From Parasphingorhabdus marina DSM 22363 (GTDB lineage Bacteria; Pseudomonadota; Alphaproteobacteria; Sphingomonadales; Sphingomonadaceae): 64,000 bases of DNA. Of the stretch, positions 27,578-36,064 are shown piece after piece; within the stretch, counting starts at the first letter, position 1, and every line of letters starts with the position of its first letter. Position numbers and translations under genes: made by a program. The notes beneath the pieces were generated by a model. The model was not told the DNA's origin and ran no database searches. It saw only the letters and a program-made list of their open reading frames with translations. Where the stretch lies: assembly GCF_900128895.1 (NCBI RefSeq), contig NZ_FSQW01000002.1, forward strand, positions 1,116,001 to 1,180,000. The letters run 5' to 3'.

Positions 27578-27954
27578 AGCCTGTCTGGCTTCAACACGGT
27601 TTTTTCGGTCACCACATTTCCGGTGTTGAGGATCGTGTTTGGTTCGAGCAGCAATACGTGACATTCTCCGTTCAGTCCCTCGGGCCGATGTTCGACACCG
27701 CGCGGGATGATGATGAATTCCCCTTCCCCGACGTCCACGTCGCCAGAGCGCAATCCCATGCGCATGGTTCCCGACACCACCAGAAACAACTCATCCTCAT
27801 CCTCGTGATGATGCCAGTCGAATTGGCCGGAAAATTTCGCCAGCTTCACCTGCATATCATTGATGTCGCCCGCCACTTTCGGCGACCAGTGGTCCGAAAA
27901 ACTGGCAAAGGCATCTGCCAGGCGGACTTTTTCAATCTGAGTTTCCGTGCTCAT
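27574..27954 (-). CDS. cupin domain protein
   Basis: The 126-residue protein is a single cupin barrel with the metal-site pattern FDWHHHEDEDELFLVVSG near residues 47-64 and GEFIIIPRGVEHRPEG near 79-94; the HxH...E...H ligands are present. Small cupins of this kind bind metals or act as isomerases/oxygenases. It overlaps the upstream bolA stop by 4 bases and the convergent COQ4-like stop by CTAG. Confidence 0.82.
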   Translation of the reverse strand: MSTETQIEKVRLADAFASFSDHWSPKVAGDINDMQVKLAKFSGQFDWHHHEDEDELFLVVSGTMRMGLRSGDVDVGEGEFIIIPRGVEHRPEGLNGECHVLLLEPNTILNTGNVVTEKTVLKPDRL

Positions 27955-28235
27955 TCGCCGGGCGCCCGCGCCTTGATGGCCATCGCATGCACCTTGTCCC
28001 GCATCAGGTCACCCAGCGCCCGGTTGACCATCCGCTGACGTTCCAGCCGGGACTGGCCAGCAAAGGCCGCACAGGTGATTTCCACCGTAAAGTGCGACTC
28101 GCCGCTGCCGTCATCACCGGCATGACCGCGATGTTTCGCACTGTCGTTGATGACCCGGAGCGTGTCCGGGGAGAACGCCGCCTGCAGCCGTTGTTCAATT
28201 TCGGTGGCCACCGGCCCTTTTGATTCTGTTTCCAT
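27951..28235 (-). CDS. bolA: BolA family protein
   Basis: This 94-residue protein fits BolA: LQAAFSPDTLRVINDSAKHRGH, then ESHFTVEITCAAFAGQSRLERQRMVNRAL and the MRDKVHAMAIKARAP end. BolA proteins partner with monothiol glutaredoxins on [2Fe-2S] clusters and influence iron and stress responses. In many alphaproteobacteria bolA lies divergent to the J-domain/cobS genes, as it does here. It overlaps the cupin gene start by 4 bases. Confidence 0.92.
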   Translation of the reverse strand: METESKGPVATEIEQRLQAAFSPDTLRVINDSAKHRGHAGDDGSGESHFTVEITCAAFAGQSRLERQRMVNRALGDLMRDKVHAMAIKARAPGE

Positions 28236-28302
28236 CCTGCCTATATAGAAATTTCACGCCCGTTTGCGAACAGTAACTGCCCAACCCTGCCCGGATATTC
28301 TC

Positions 28303-28905
28303 TTGCCCTCAACCGATCCCAAAAGGAAAAAGCCCAACCGTTTCCATGGACGCGTGGAAACCGAAGGGCAGACCTGTGCGGTCGAAGGTTGCGAAGAACG
28401 CGGAGAGTTTCGGGCACCGCCCATATATGGTGCACGTCATGGTTTTGACGGTCCGGGCGAATATCGCTGGCTGTGCCTCGACCATGTCCGCGAGTTCAAT
28501 CAGGGCTATGACTATTTCGCCGGCATGGATCAGGAACAGGTGTTTCGCGAACAGCACCCGATTCACGGATGGGACAGCAACCGCCGAATCTACAGCGCCG
28601 GACCGACGGCAGGACCGGCATGGGCCGATTTCACGGACCCGCTGGATGCCATTGGTGCCAGATTTGCAGCCAACACGTTCCGCCCCAAAAATCCCGGCCC
28701 TGCGATCAGCAAGGCGGATCAGGATGCGCTCAGGACGCTAGGGCTTGGCGAGGAAGCAGGGCGCAGTGATATCCGGCGGCGCTATTCCGAACTGGTCCGC
28801 AAATATCATCCCGACCGCAATGGCGGGGACAGAAGTCACGAGAAAGACTTGGCAGATGTGATCGCGGCCTATACGCAGCTAAAGGAATCACCGGATTTTA
28901 GATAG
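28303..28905 (+). CDS. J-domain (DnaJ-like) protein
   Basis: The J domain sits at the C-terminus: RSDIRRRYSELVRKYHPDRNGG, with the HPD motif needed to stimulate Hsp70. The N-terminal half has a compact CAVEGCEERGEFRAP / YRWLCLDHVREFN four-Cys-like pattern that may bind zinc. No ATG is available in frame before the conserved part. TTG codons at 28303 and 28264 are the candidates; the later one leaves room for the divergent bolA promoter. Product is about 200 residues. It precedes cobS by 54 bases, a layout conserved in related bacteria. Confidence 0.82.
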   Translation: MPSTDPKRKKPNRFHGRVETEGQTCAVEGCEERGEFRAPPIYGARHGFDGPGEYRWLCLDHVREFNQGYDYFAGMDQEQVFREQHPIHGWDSNRRIYSAGPTAGPAWADFTDPLDAIGARFAANTFRPKNPGPAISKADQDALRTLGLGEEAGRSDIRRRYSELVRKYHPDRNGGDRSHEKDLADVIAAYTQLKESPDFR

Positions 28906-28959
28906 TGGCTCCGGCTTTTTGCTTTTCCTAGGGGAAGCCGAAGTGCACGAAGGACAGAC

Positions 28960-29949
28960 ATGACTGACATACCCAATACCCACCCCGACGGCAGTGGCGA
29001 AACCGTACTGGACGCTCCGGACCAGACCGTCGATGCGCGCGAAATCTTTGGCGTGGATCTCGACATGCAGGTCCCGGCCTTCAGCGAAAAGGACGAGCGG
29101 GTTCCGGACCTCGATCCCTCCTATGTATTCGATCAGGACACCACGGCGGCAATCCTGGCAGGCTTCGCTTTCAATCGCCGGGTGATGGTCCAGGGTTTCC
29201 ACGGCACCGGCAAGTCGACGCATATCGAACAGGTCGCTGCACGGCTCAACTGGCCCTGTATCCGGATCAACCTCGATGCCCATATCAGCCGGATCGATCT
29301 GGTGGGCCGCGATGCGATCGTCCTGAAAGACGGCCAGCAGGTCACCGAGTTCCGGGAAGGTCTCCTCCCCTGGGCACTGCAGACGCCAACCGCGCTGGTG
29401 TTCGACGAATATGATGCCGGCCGGCCGGACGTGATGTTCGTGATTCAGCGCGTCCTCGAAGCAGAAGGCAAGCTGACCCTGCTCGACCAGAACCGGGTCA
29501 TTCGTCCCAATCCGAATTTCCGCCTGTTTGCGACCGCCAATACCGTGGGTCTGGGTGATACCAGCGGACTGTATCACGGCACGCAACAGATCAACCAGGG
29601 CCAGATGGACCGCTGGAACATCGTCGTCACCCTCAACTATTTGCCGGCCGCGACGGAAGCCAAGGTCATTCTCGCCAAGGTTCCGGAGACCGACGACAAG
29701 ACGGTGGAGAACATGATCAAGGTGGCGGATCTCTCGCGTCAGGGCTTCGTAAACGGCGATATTTCGACCGTGATGAGTCCGCGGACCGTAATCAGCTGGG
29801 CCCAGAATGCCGCCATTTTCAACGATGTCGGATTTGCCTTCCGCCTGAGCTTCCTCAACAAATGTGACGAAGCCGAGCGGATGCTGGTCGCCGAATATTA
29901 TCAGCGCGTGTTTGGCGAGGAGCTGCCCGAAAGCGTGGTCGGTGCCTGA
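28960..29949 (+). CDS. cobS: cobaltochelatase subunit CobS (AAA+ ATPase)
   Basis: The 329-residue AAA+ protein has Walker [11 protein letters not shown] near residue 85, Walker [12 protein letters not shown] near 145, and the [14 protein letters not shown] sensor region. With CobT it forms the ATPase chaperone of the aerobic CobNST chelatase, which puts cobalt into hydrogenobyrinic acid diamide for cobalamin. Length is usual. cobT lies 3 kb further on the same strand; cobN is not in the window. Confidence 0.94.
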   Translation: MTDIPNTHPDGSGETVLDAPDQTVDAREIFGVDLDMQVPAFSEKDERVPDLDPSYVFDQDTTAAILAGFAFNRRVMVQGFHGTGKSTHIEQVAARLNWPCIRINLDAHISRIDLVGRDAIVLKDGQQVTEFREGLLPWALQTPTALVFDEYDAGRPDVMFVIQRVLEAEGKLTLLDQNRVIRPNPNFRLFATANTVGLGDTSGLYHGTQQINQGQMDRWNIVVTLNYLPAATEAKVILAKVPETDDKTVENMIKVADLSRQGFVNGDISTVMSPRTVISWAQNAAIFNDVGFAFRLSFLNKCDEAERMLVAEYYQRVFGEELPESVVGA

Positions 29950-30282
29950 TCAGCCGGCACAGGCCATGCAGATTGGTGCTTCCGGCTGCACTTCCAGCCG
30001 TTTCGGCGCGATGTCTTCCCCGCACCGCATGCACTGACCATAGGTCCCGTCATCGATCCGGGCGATCGCGGCCCTGATCTGCGCCAGTTCCCGTTCAAAA
30101 ACCTGCTCCTGACCGCTCAGGGCTTCATCCTGTTCGCGCTCTGTTGCCTGTTCTGCAAACCCCTTGCTGTGCGGGCCGGACAATTCGTTTTCCACCCTGC
30201 CGAGGCGTTTTTGCAGTTCCTCGGATCGCTGAACCAGCGCATGTCGCACGGGCGCCAGAGCGGCGTTTTGCTGTTCGGTCAT
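29950..30282 (-). CDS. TraR/DksA-type zinc-finger protein
   Basis: This 110-residue protein has a coiled-coil N-terminal half rich in Glu/Gln (ERELAQIRAAIARIDDGTYG) and a C-terminal four-Cys zinc finger, CMRCGEDIAPKR and ICMACAG. That is the TraR/DksA layout; such proteins insert into the RNA polymerase secondary channel. It is shorter than DksA and the DxxDxA tip is not obvious, so it may be a paralogue of other function. Its stop abuts the cobS stop (TGATCA). Confidence 0.85.
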   Translation of the reverse strand: MTEQQNAALAPVRHALVQRSEELQKRLGRVENELSGPHSKGFAEQATEREQDEALSGQEQVFERELAQIRAAIARIDDGTYGQCMRCGEDIAPKRLEVQPEAPICMACAG

Positions 30283-30323
30283 TTCCTTGCTCCGGTAGTC
30301 AAATGGATGAATGGCTGGAGGTT

Positions 30324-30569
30324 TCAGCCGGATGTTGCGGTGATCATTTCACCAATCTGGTCAAGCAGGGAAAGCCGCCGCTTTTTGAGATCTTCCATCC
30401 GCACGTCCGAGGCGGCATCAACGCCTGATTCAATCCTGTGAATCTCACGGTTTGTGTGGTGATATTGCTCGGACAAGGTCTGAAAATGCCCGTTGTCGCA
30501 TTTCAGTTCGTGCAGAATATCAACCGCGTGGGGAAATTCGTCCGCGAGTTCGTGAGGTGTGTGTGACAT
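30324..30569 (-). CDS. DUF465 (YdcH-like) small protein
   Basis: The 81-residue protein is a short alpha-helical hairpin with HFQTLSEQYHHTNREIHRIE and MEDLKKRRLSLLDQIGEMI, the recognisable DUF465 core. Function is unknown in all members. It lies 41 bases upstream of the DksA-like gene on the minus strand and may be cotranscribed with it. Confidence 0.82.
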   Translation of the reverse strand: MSHTPHELADEFPHAVDILHELKCDNGHFQTLSEQYHHTNREIHRIESGVDAASDVRMEDLKKRRLSLLDQIGEMITATSG

Positions 30570-30714
30570 GCATTATTCCTTGTGTTTTTCCTGCGGAACG
30601 GCCTCTCCGTTCGCGGTCATGTTGCCAATTCCGGCTGGTGCTGCATTGAGCCAGATCAAAAGCCCGGTTTTTTGGCTCGCAATTGCCGTATTATATTGCT
30701 AATACAGTGAAGTC

Positions 30715-32805
30715 ATGCTTGATCCTGCCCCTCCCCCGCCATCCCGCAGAAGATGGTACTGGCCGTTTCGCCGGAAGGCAGAGGTGCAAACCGAATATTA
30801 TCCGCCCAGTGGCGAGCCGATGTGGCCGGACCCAGAGGCCTTTCCCGCGCTGCAGAAAAAACGGCGTGGCAAATGGTGGTGGTTCAGCCGGGGACTGGCT
30901 GCTGGTCTGTTCCTGTTCATCCTGCTCATCGCCTGGCTGGCGATCACGGCACCGCTGTCCAAATCACTCGAGCCAATTGCCCCGCCGCAAATCACGCTGC
31001 TGACGTCCGATGGCCAGCCGATCGCCCGCAATGGCGCCGTCGTTGACGAGCCGGTCGACACCGAAACCCTGCCCGATCATGTGATTGAGGCGTTTCTTGC
31101 GATAGAAGACCGGCGTTTCTATTCCCACTGGGGCGTCGATCCGCGCGGTCTGGCCCGTGCCATGTGGAGCAACGCCACCGGCAGCGGCATGAAGCAGGGC
31201 GGCAGTACGATCACCCAGCAACTGGCCAAACTGACCTTCCTCACCCCGGAGCGAAGCCTGACCCGCAAGGCGCGGGAAATGCTGATTGCGTTCTGGCTCG
31301 AAACATGGCTGACCAAGGACGAGATTCTCGAACGCTATCTGTCCAACGTCTATTTCGGAGACAATGTCTACGGTCTGCGCGCGGCGTCCCTGCATTATTA
31401 TTATCGCAAACCGGAAAACCTGAAACCGGAACAGGCGATGATGCTCGCCGGGCTTGTGCAGGCGCCATCGCGACTGGCTCCGACCCGCAATCCGGAGCGG
31501 GCAGCCAAAAGGTTTGAACTGGTCCGGTCCGCGATGGTGGGCGCCGGATATATGAACGAGGCGGAAGCGAGCCGCCTGCCGCTCCCGGTGCTTGACGTCC
31601 GGACACGGAGCACTGTTCCGACCGGCACCTATTTTGCCGACTGGGCCATGCCGCGGGCGCGGGCGATGACGGACATGAGTTATGAAAAGCTCACGTTGAC
31701 CACAACACTGGACGCCCGGTTACAGGACATTGGCCGGCGCGTGATCAGCCGGGCGCCGCTCGGCAAGGCGCAGGTCGCCCTGGTGGCGATGCGACCGGAT
31801 GGCGAGGTGGTCGCGATGATTGGCGGCCGGGACTACAAGGAATCGGCCTTCAATCGCGTTACCCAGGCGCGACGCCAGCCGGGCTCCACATTCAAGCTGT
31901 TCGTCTGGCTTGCGGCGCTGCGTTCGGGCATGATGCCGGATGATCCGGTCGACGACAGCCCGATCACACAGGGCGGATACCTTCCCAAAAACGCCGGCGA
32001 AAAATATGCCGGAACAATCTCCCTCAAAGAGGCCTTCGCCAAGTCCAGCAACGTCGCTGCTGTCCGCCTGTTCGGGCAGCTGGGCGATGAGGCTGTAATC
32101 CGTGAGGCCCGCAACCTGGGTGTCACCTCACCGCTGGCGGAAGATGATCCCAGTCTGGCACTCGGAACCTCGACCATGACACTGCTGGAACTGACCGCTG
32201 CCTATGCCGGACTTGCCGGCAACAGCTGGCCTGCAAAACCCTATGCGTTCCAGAAAGAGCAAAGCTGGTCCGACTGGCTGTTCGACTGGCCCGGACGCTA
32301 TGGCAACAGCACCCATGAACGGATGGAGGACATGCTGCGCCATGCGGTCAACAAGGGAACAGGCCGCAATGCGCAGCTGTCGATAGCCAATTACGGCAAG
32401 ACCGGCACCAGCCAGAATAACCGCGATGCACTGTTTGTCGGCTATGCCGGGGATCTGGTAGTGGGCGTCTGGGTTGGCAATGATGACAACAGCCCGCTCA
32501 AAGGCGTCCAGGGCGGCGGCATTCCGGCCCGGATCTGGCGCGATTTCATGCGACAGGCGATACTGGACGCAGCACCCGCCCGCGAACCAAAGAGCGAAAG
32601 CAAACCGGATCCTGATGGCCCGGTCCGGCCACTGGACATCCCGGATCCGGCAGACTTGCCCGATATTCCGATTGACCTCGGGGAATCGGAAATCCGCATT
32701 GGCAGGGAGGACGGCGTGACCTTGCGGACCGAACTGGGCGGGATCCCCGTCGATCTCAATTTTGACGGCGACCGTGTCCGCATCGAACAGCGGCGGGACG
32801 AATAG
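30715..32805 (+). CDS. class A penicillin-binding protein (PBP1-type)
   Basis: This 696-residue bifunctional enzyme has a basic N-terminus, one membrane helix (about residues 60-80), a glycosyltransferase-51 domain (EDRRFYSHWGVDPRGLARA; GGSTITQQLAKLTF), and a transpeptidase with Ser391 in PGSTFKLF, SSN in FAKSSNVAAVRL, and KTGTSQNNRD. It polymerises and cross-links peptidoglycan. The C-terminus adds an acidic Asp/Pro-rich tail ending with FDGDRVRIEQRRDE. It sits between cobS and cobT, an unusual place for a murein gene. Confidence 0.93.
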   Translation: MLDPAPPPPSRRRWYWPFRRKAEVQTEYYPPSGEPMWPDPEAFPALQKKRRGKWWWFSRGLAAGLFLFILLIAWLAITAPLSKSLEPIAPPQITLLTSDGQPIARNGAVVDEPVDTETLPDHVIEAFLAIEDRRFYSHWGVDPRGLARAMWSNATGSGMKQGGSTITQQLAKLTFLTPERSLTRKAREMLIAFWLETWLTKDEILERYLSNVYFGDNVYGLRAASLHYYYRKPENLKPEQAMMLAGLVQAPSRLAPTRNPERAAKRFELVRSAMVGAGYMNEAEASRLPLPVLDVRTRSTVPTGTYFADWAMPRARAMTDMSYEKLTLTTTLDARLQDIGRRVISRAPLGKAQVALVAMRPDGEVVAMIGGRDYKESAFNRVTQARRQPGSTFKLFVWLAALRSGMMPDDPVDDSPITQGGYLPKNAGEKYAGTISLKEAFAKSSNVAAVRLFGQLGDEAVIREARNLGVTSPLAEDDPSLALGTSTMTLLELTAAYAGLAGNSWPAKPYAFQKEQSWSDWLFDWPGRYGNSTHERMEDMLRHAVNKGTGRNAQLSIANYGKTGTSQNNRDALFVGYAGDLVVGVWVGNDDNSPLKGVQGGGIPARIWRDFMRQAILDAAPAREPKSESKPDPDGPVRPLDIPDPADLPDIPIDLGESEIRIGREDGVTLRTELGGIPVDLNFDGDRVRIEQRRDE

Positions 32806-32907
32806 CCGGATCCGCCAGGCCGTTGGTCCGGCGGGCGAAGCCCTGTCAAAATCGATCAATTTATCGCTTTGATTCCCGTTCTCTTTCCGCTTATGGCTTT
32901 CCCTTCC

Positions 32908-34749
32908 ATGGCAGACCGTTCCAAACTTGATGACCTGAAAGACGTGCTCGGCGGCGCCGCGCGCGCCATGGCACATGAACCCGAGGTTGAACTGGCCTAT
33001 ACGGCAGAAGCGCCGTCCCAGTCGGGGCAACATCTCAAGGTTCCGATGCCCGCCCGGGACCTGCCACCGGATCAGGTCGCTGAGGCCCGTGGTTTTGCCG
33101 ACAGTTTTGCGCTGAAGCTGCGCTATCATGACGAAGCAAGCCACCGGAAAAACGCACCGCAGGAGCCGGTTGCCCGCGCCTGTTTCGATGCGCTGGAACA
33201 GGTCAGGACCGACGCCCTGGGATCGCGCAACATGAAAGGCGTCAACGGCAATCTGGACGCGGCGCTGGAGATGCGCATGCGCTCCGATCCGATTTCCCGT
33301 GCACAGAACCGGGACGAGGTACCGATTTCCACTGCACTCGCCCTGCTCGCCCGCGAAAAGCTGACCGGGCAGGCCCCGCCGGATGGCACCGTCAAGGGTC
33401 TCGACATGCTGCGCGAATGGATTGAGGACAGTGCCGGCGCGGATCTCGAGGGACTCAATCTGACGCTGGATGACCAGGACAGTTTCGCCCGGCTGTCCAC
33501 CCAGTTGCTCGAGCATCTTGATCTGATCAGCAGCGATGACGATCCGGCCGATGCCGACGACAATGACGACGACAGCGACGAGGACAGCGAAGACCAGGAA
33601 GATGACGGTGCCGATGAAGAGGCAACCGGCGACCAGGGTCAGCAGGACATGCGCTCGGAACAGTCCGAGGACGATGCGCAGGACAGCGAGAGCGAGCAGA
33701 ATGCCGAAGAGCTGGAAGAAGGCGCGGAAGAGGAAATGGGGGATGCCGGCGACGAAGGCATGATGCCGGTCCGGCCCAACCGGCCGATGTCCGACCTGCC
33801 GCCCGGCTTTGACTATGCCCCCTGGACAGAAAAATATGACGAAGTCATCGCCGCGACCGAATTGTGCGACGATGAAGAACTGGTTCGGCTGCGCGCATTT
33901 CTCGACCAGCAGCTCACCAGTCTGCAGGGTGCCGTGACAAAACTGGCTAACCGGTTGCAACGCCGGCTGATGGCGCAGCAGAACAGGAGCTGGGACTTTG
34001 ACCAGGAGGAGGGCATGCTCGATGCCGCCCGCCTCGCCCGTGTGGTCAGCAATCCCGCCCACAGCCTGTCTTACAAGGTCGAACGGGAAACCGATTTCCG
34101 GGATACGGTCGTGACCCTGCTCATCGACAATAGCGGTTCGATGCGCGGCCGCCCGATCAGCATTGCCGCGATCAGCGCTGACATCATGGCCCGGACCCTG
34201 GAGAGATGTGGGGTCAAAACAGAAATCCTGGGCTTCACGACCCGCGCCTGGAAGGGCGGCCAGTGCCGGGAAAGCTGGCTGGCGGCCGATCGCCCGGCCA
34301 ATCCGGGTCGCCTGAACGATCTGCGGCATATCATCTACAAGCAGGCCGACGAGCCCTGGCGCCGGGCCCGCAAGAATCTCGGCCTGATGATGCGCGAAGG
34401 GCTGCTCAAGGAAAATATCGACGGCGAGGCGCTGCTCTGGGCCCATAACCGCCTGATTGGAAGGCCAGAAGAACGTCGAATCCTGATGGTGATCTCCGAT
34501 GGCGCTCCGGTCGATGACAGTACGCTGTCGGTCAATCACGGCGCCTATCTGGAAAACCATCTGCGCAAGGTCATCGAGTGGATTGAAGGCCGCTCACCGG
34601 TCCAGCTGGTCGCGATCGGTATCGGCCATGACGTTACGCGCTATTACAAGCGGGCAGTGACCATCATGGACGCCGAGCAGCTGGGTGGCACAATGGTCGA
34701 GCAACTGGCCGGGCTTTTCGACGAGGAGAAGGGGCCTGGGCAGAAGTGA
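32908..34749 (+). CDS. cobT: cobaltochelatase subunit CobT
   Basis: From the ATG at 32908 ([19 protein letters not shown]; a TTG at 32869 and an ATG at 32893 are less likely) the product is 613 residues. It has an N-terminal CobT domain, a very acidic linker near residues 207-285 ([20 protein letters not shown]), and a C-terminal VWA domain with the MIDAS motif [13 protein letters not shown]. CobT pairs with CobS as the ATP-driven part of aerobic cobalt chelatase. The stop overlaps the next GNAT gene start by 4 bases (GTGA). Confidence 0.94.
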   Translation: MADRSKLDDLKDVLGGAARAMAHEPEVELAYTAEAPSQSGQHLKVPMPARDLPPDQVAEARGFADSFALKLRYHDEASHRKNAPQEPVARACFDALEQVRTDALGSRNMKGVNGNLDAALEMRMRSDPISRAQNRDEVPISTALALLAREKLTGQAPPDGTVKGLDMLREWIEDSAGADLEGLNLTLDDQDSFARLSTQLLEHLDLISSDDDPADADDNDDDSDEDSEDQEDDGADEEATGDQGQQDMRSEQSEDDAQDSESEQNAEELEEGAEEEMGDAGDEGMMPVRPNRPMSDLPPGFDYAPWTEKYDEVIAATELCDDEELVRLRAFLDQQLTSLQGAVTKLANRLQRRLMAQQNRSWDFDQEEGMLDAARLARVVSNPAHSLSYKVERETDFRDTVVTLLIDNSGSMRGRPISIAAISADIMARTLERCGVKTEILGFTTRAWKGGQCRESWLAADRPANPGRLNDLRHIIYKQADEPWRRARKNLGLMMREGLLKENIDGEALLWAHNRLIGRPEERRILMVISDGAPVDDSTLSVNHGAYLENHLRKVIEWIEGRSPVQLVAIGIGHDVTRYYKRAVTIMDAEQLGGTMVEQLAGLFDEEKGPGQK

Positions 34750-35174
34750 GAGAAACAGCTCTTTCGATCCGCAAACTCGGACCCGAAGATATAGAGTTGG
34801 TCCATTCGGCTGCGGACTTGTTCGACGACCCGCCGATCAAGGAGCAGACGAAGGCTTTCCTCGAAAGCGATCGCGACCATATCTGGATCGCCTATCTTGG
34901 TCAGGAGCCGGTCGGAATGTTGACTGCAACCACTCTCCTTCACCCGGACAAGTCGCCACATATTTTTGTCAACGAATTGGGGATTGACGACGACTATCGT
35001 CGGCGGGGGATAGCGACGCGGCTGATGGCTGAGGCTGTTTCGTTCGCGCGCTCTTGCGGGCTGACTCCGCTTTGGCTTGCCGCCGAAGGCGATGACGATC
35101 AGGCTAACGCGTTTTATCGCAGCCTGAGCGAACCCACTGAACGCGTATCAGTTGTATATGAATGGGAAGAGTAA
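34746..35174 (+). CDS. GNAT family N-acetyltransferase
   Basis: The 142-residue protein starts at a GTG overlapping the cobT stop. It has the GNAT acetyl-CoA loop [19 protein letters not shown] near residues 81-99 and the VNELGI strand before it. The fold layout recalls AAC(3)-I-type aminoglycoside acetyltransferases, but the residues that would fix an antibiotic substrate are not evident, so resistance should not be assumed. It lies immediately before a nitroreductase gene. Confidence 0.8.
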   Translation: MRETALSIRKLGPEDIELVHSAADLFDDPPIKEQTKAFLESDRDHIWIAYLGQEPVGMLTATTLLHPDKSPHIFVNELGIDDDYRRRGIATRLMAEAVSFARSCGLTPLWLAAEGDDDQANAFYRSLSEPTERVSVVYEWEE

Positions 35175-35846
35175 ATGAACGTAACCGAAGCCGTCACCAG
35201 TCGCCGATCCGTGAGGGACTTTCTCGACAAACCGGTCGACAAGGCCATCATTGAACGCGTGCTGGAAACCGCGCAGCGCGCACCATCTGGCGGCAACACA
35301 CAGCCCTGGAACGCCTTGGTCGTAGGCGGCGATGCGCTGGTTGATCTAACTGCCAAGATCAAGGCGAAGGCCAAGGAAGCACCGATGGGAGAAGGCATGG
35401 AATATGCCATTTATCCCGCAGAACTCGAAGGCCGCTATGAAGACCAGCGCCGTGCAGTTGGCCGCGACATGTTTGAAAGCATCGGCCTCGCCCGCGAGGA
35501 CAAAATGGGCCGGATCGAACAGATGTTCAAAAACTGGGACAGTTTCGGCGCACCGGTCCAGTTGTTCACCTATACCCGCAAATATATGGGGCCACCGCAA
35601 TGGTCCGACATGGGCATGTGGCTGCAAACAGTCATGCTGTTGCTCCGCGAAGAGGGTCTGGACAGCTGCTCCCAGGAAATCTGGGCCATGTACGGCACCT
35701 ATATGCGCGAATTGCTCAATATTGACGACGATCATATCTTCTTTTGCGGGATGGCGATCGGATATCGGGATCCGGACGCGCCGATCAACAATTTTTCCGT
35801 TCCACGGGTAGCGCTGGACGAAGCGGTAGAGTTTCGCGGTTTTTAA
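35175..35846 (+). CDS. nitroreductase family oxidoreductase
   Basis: This 223-residue flavoprotein has the FMN-binding nitroreductase signature SRRSVRDFLDKPVDKA and ETAQRAPSGGNTQPWNALVV at the N-terminus, and a C-terminal GMAIGYRDPDAPINNF typical of the family. It would reduce nitroaromatics or quinones with NAD(P)H. The start follows the GNAT stop directly. Physiological substrate unknown. Confidence 0.92.
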   Translation: MNVTEAVTSRRSVRDFLDKPVDKAIIERVLETAQRAPSGGNTQPWNALVVGGDALVDLTAKIKAKAKEAPMGEGMEYAIYPAELEGRYEDQRRAVGRDMFESIGLAREDKMGRIEQMFKNWDSFGAPVQLFTYTRKYMGPPQWSDMGMWLQTVMLLLREEGLDSCSQEIWAMYGTYMRELLNIDDDHIFFCGMAIGYRDPDAPINNFSVPRVALDEAVEFRGF

Positions 35847-35852
35847 CCGTAA

Positions 35853-35877
35853 AAAACTCCAAGATTCCGAGAGTTTT
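35853..35877 (+). terminator. weak candidate terminator after the nitroreductase gene
   Basis: AAAACTC and GAGTTTT form a 7-base stem over an 11-base loop. The stem is A/T-rich and the T run is short, so this would be a weak terminator. Confidence 0.3.
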
Positions 35878-35909
35878 CGTCAGGATTTGCCGGGAATCTG
35901 TCCCGCATA

Positions 35910-35923
35910 GTGACAATTGTCAC
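35910..35923. promoter_or_regulatory. perfect 14-base palindrome with CRP-type core (GTGA-N6-TCAC)
   Basis: GTGACAATTGTCAC is perfectly symmetric and matches the GTGA-N6-TCAC core of CRP/FNR-family binding sites. It lies 142 bases before the CHAT gene, just upstream of a candidate promoter. The operon it precedes contains a class III nucleotide cyclase, so cyclic-nucleotide feedback is possible. Binding is inferred. Confidence 0.5.
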
Positions 35924-35930
35924 CGACAAG

Positions 35931-35960
35931 TTGCCTCCAGAGTCGATAAACTACTATACC
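35931..35960 (+). promoter_or_regulatory. candidate promoter of the CHAT/TPS operon
   Basis: TTGCCT (35931-35936) and TATACC (35955-35960) are separated by 18 bases and resemble sigma-70 type -35 and -10 boxes. The palindrome centre would lie about 50 bases before the start of transcription, which is neither the class I nor the class II CRP position, so the pairing is uncertain. Confidence 0.4.
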
Positions 35961-36064
35961 AGACTCGAAATCGTCGCTTATGTCGGTTTTGAGGGTTATT
36001 TCCGGGTCGCAAAAAAGTCCGTCTGAGCAAGGGGCCAGACAGGGCTAGAACCTGTGGGGGGAAT

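Noticed and set aside
30570-30714. sigma-70 promoter for the PBP gene
   Set aside because: The A/T-rich stretch near 30690 has no -35 box at a normal distance, so no promoter was called.
32128-34560. 810-residue minus-strand open frame
   Set aside because: It lies antisense to the PBP 3' end and cobT, both with clear motifs. Its translation has no recognisable domain; it is a shadow of high-GC codon use.
34746-35174. aminoglycoside resistance gene
   Set aside because: Only the general GNAT fold is supported; substrate residues cannot be assigned, so a resistance call is not justified.
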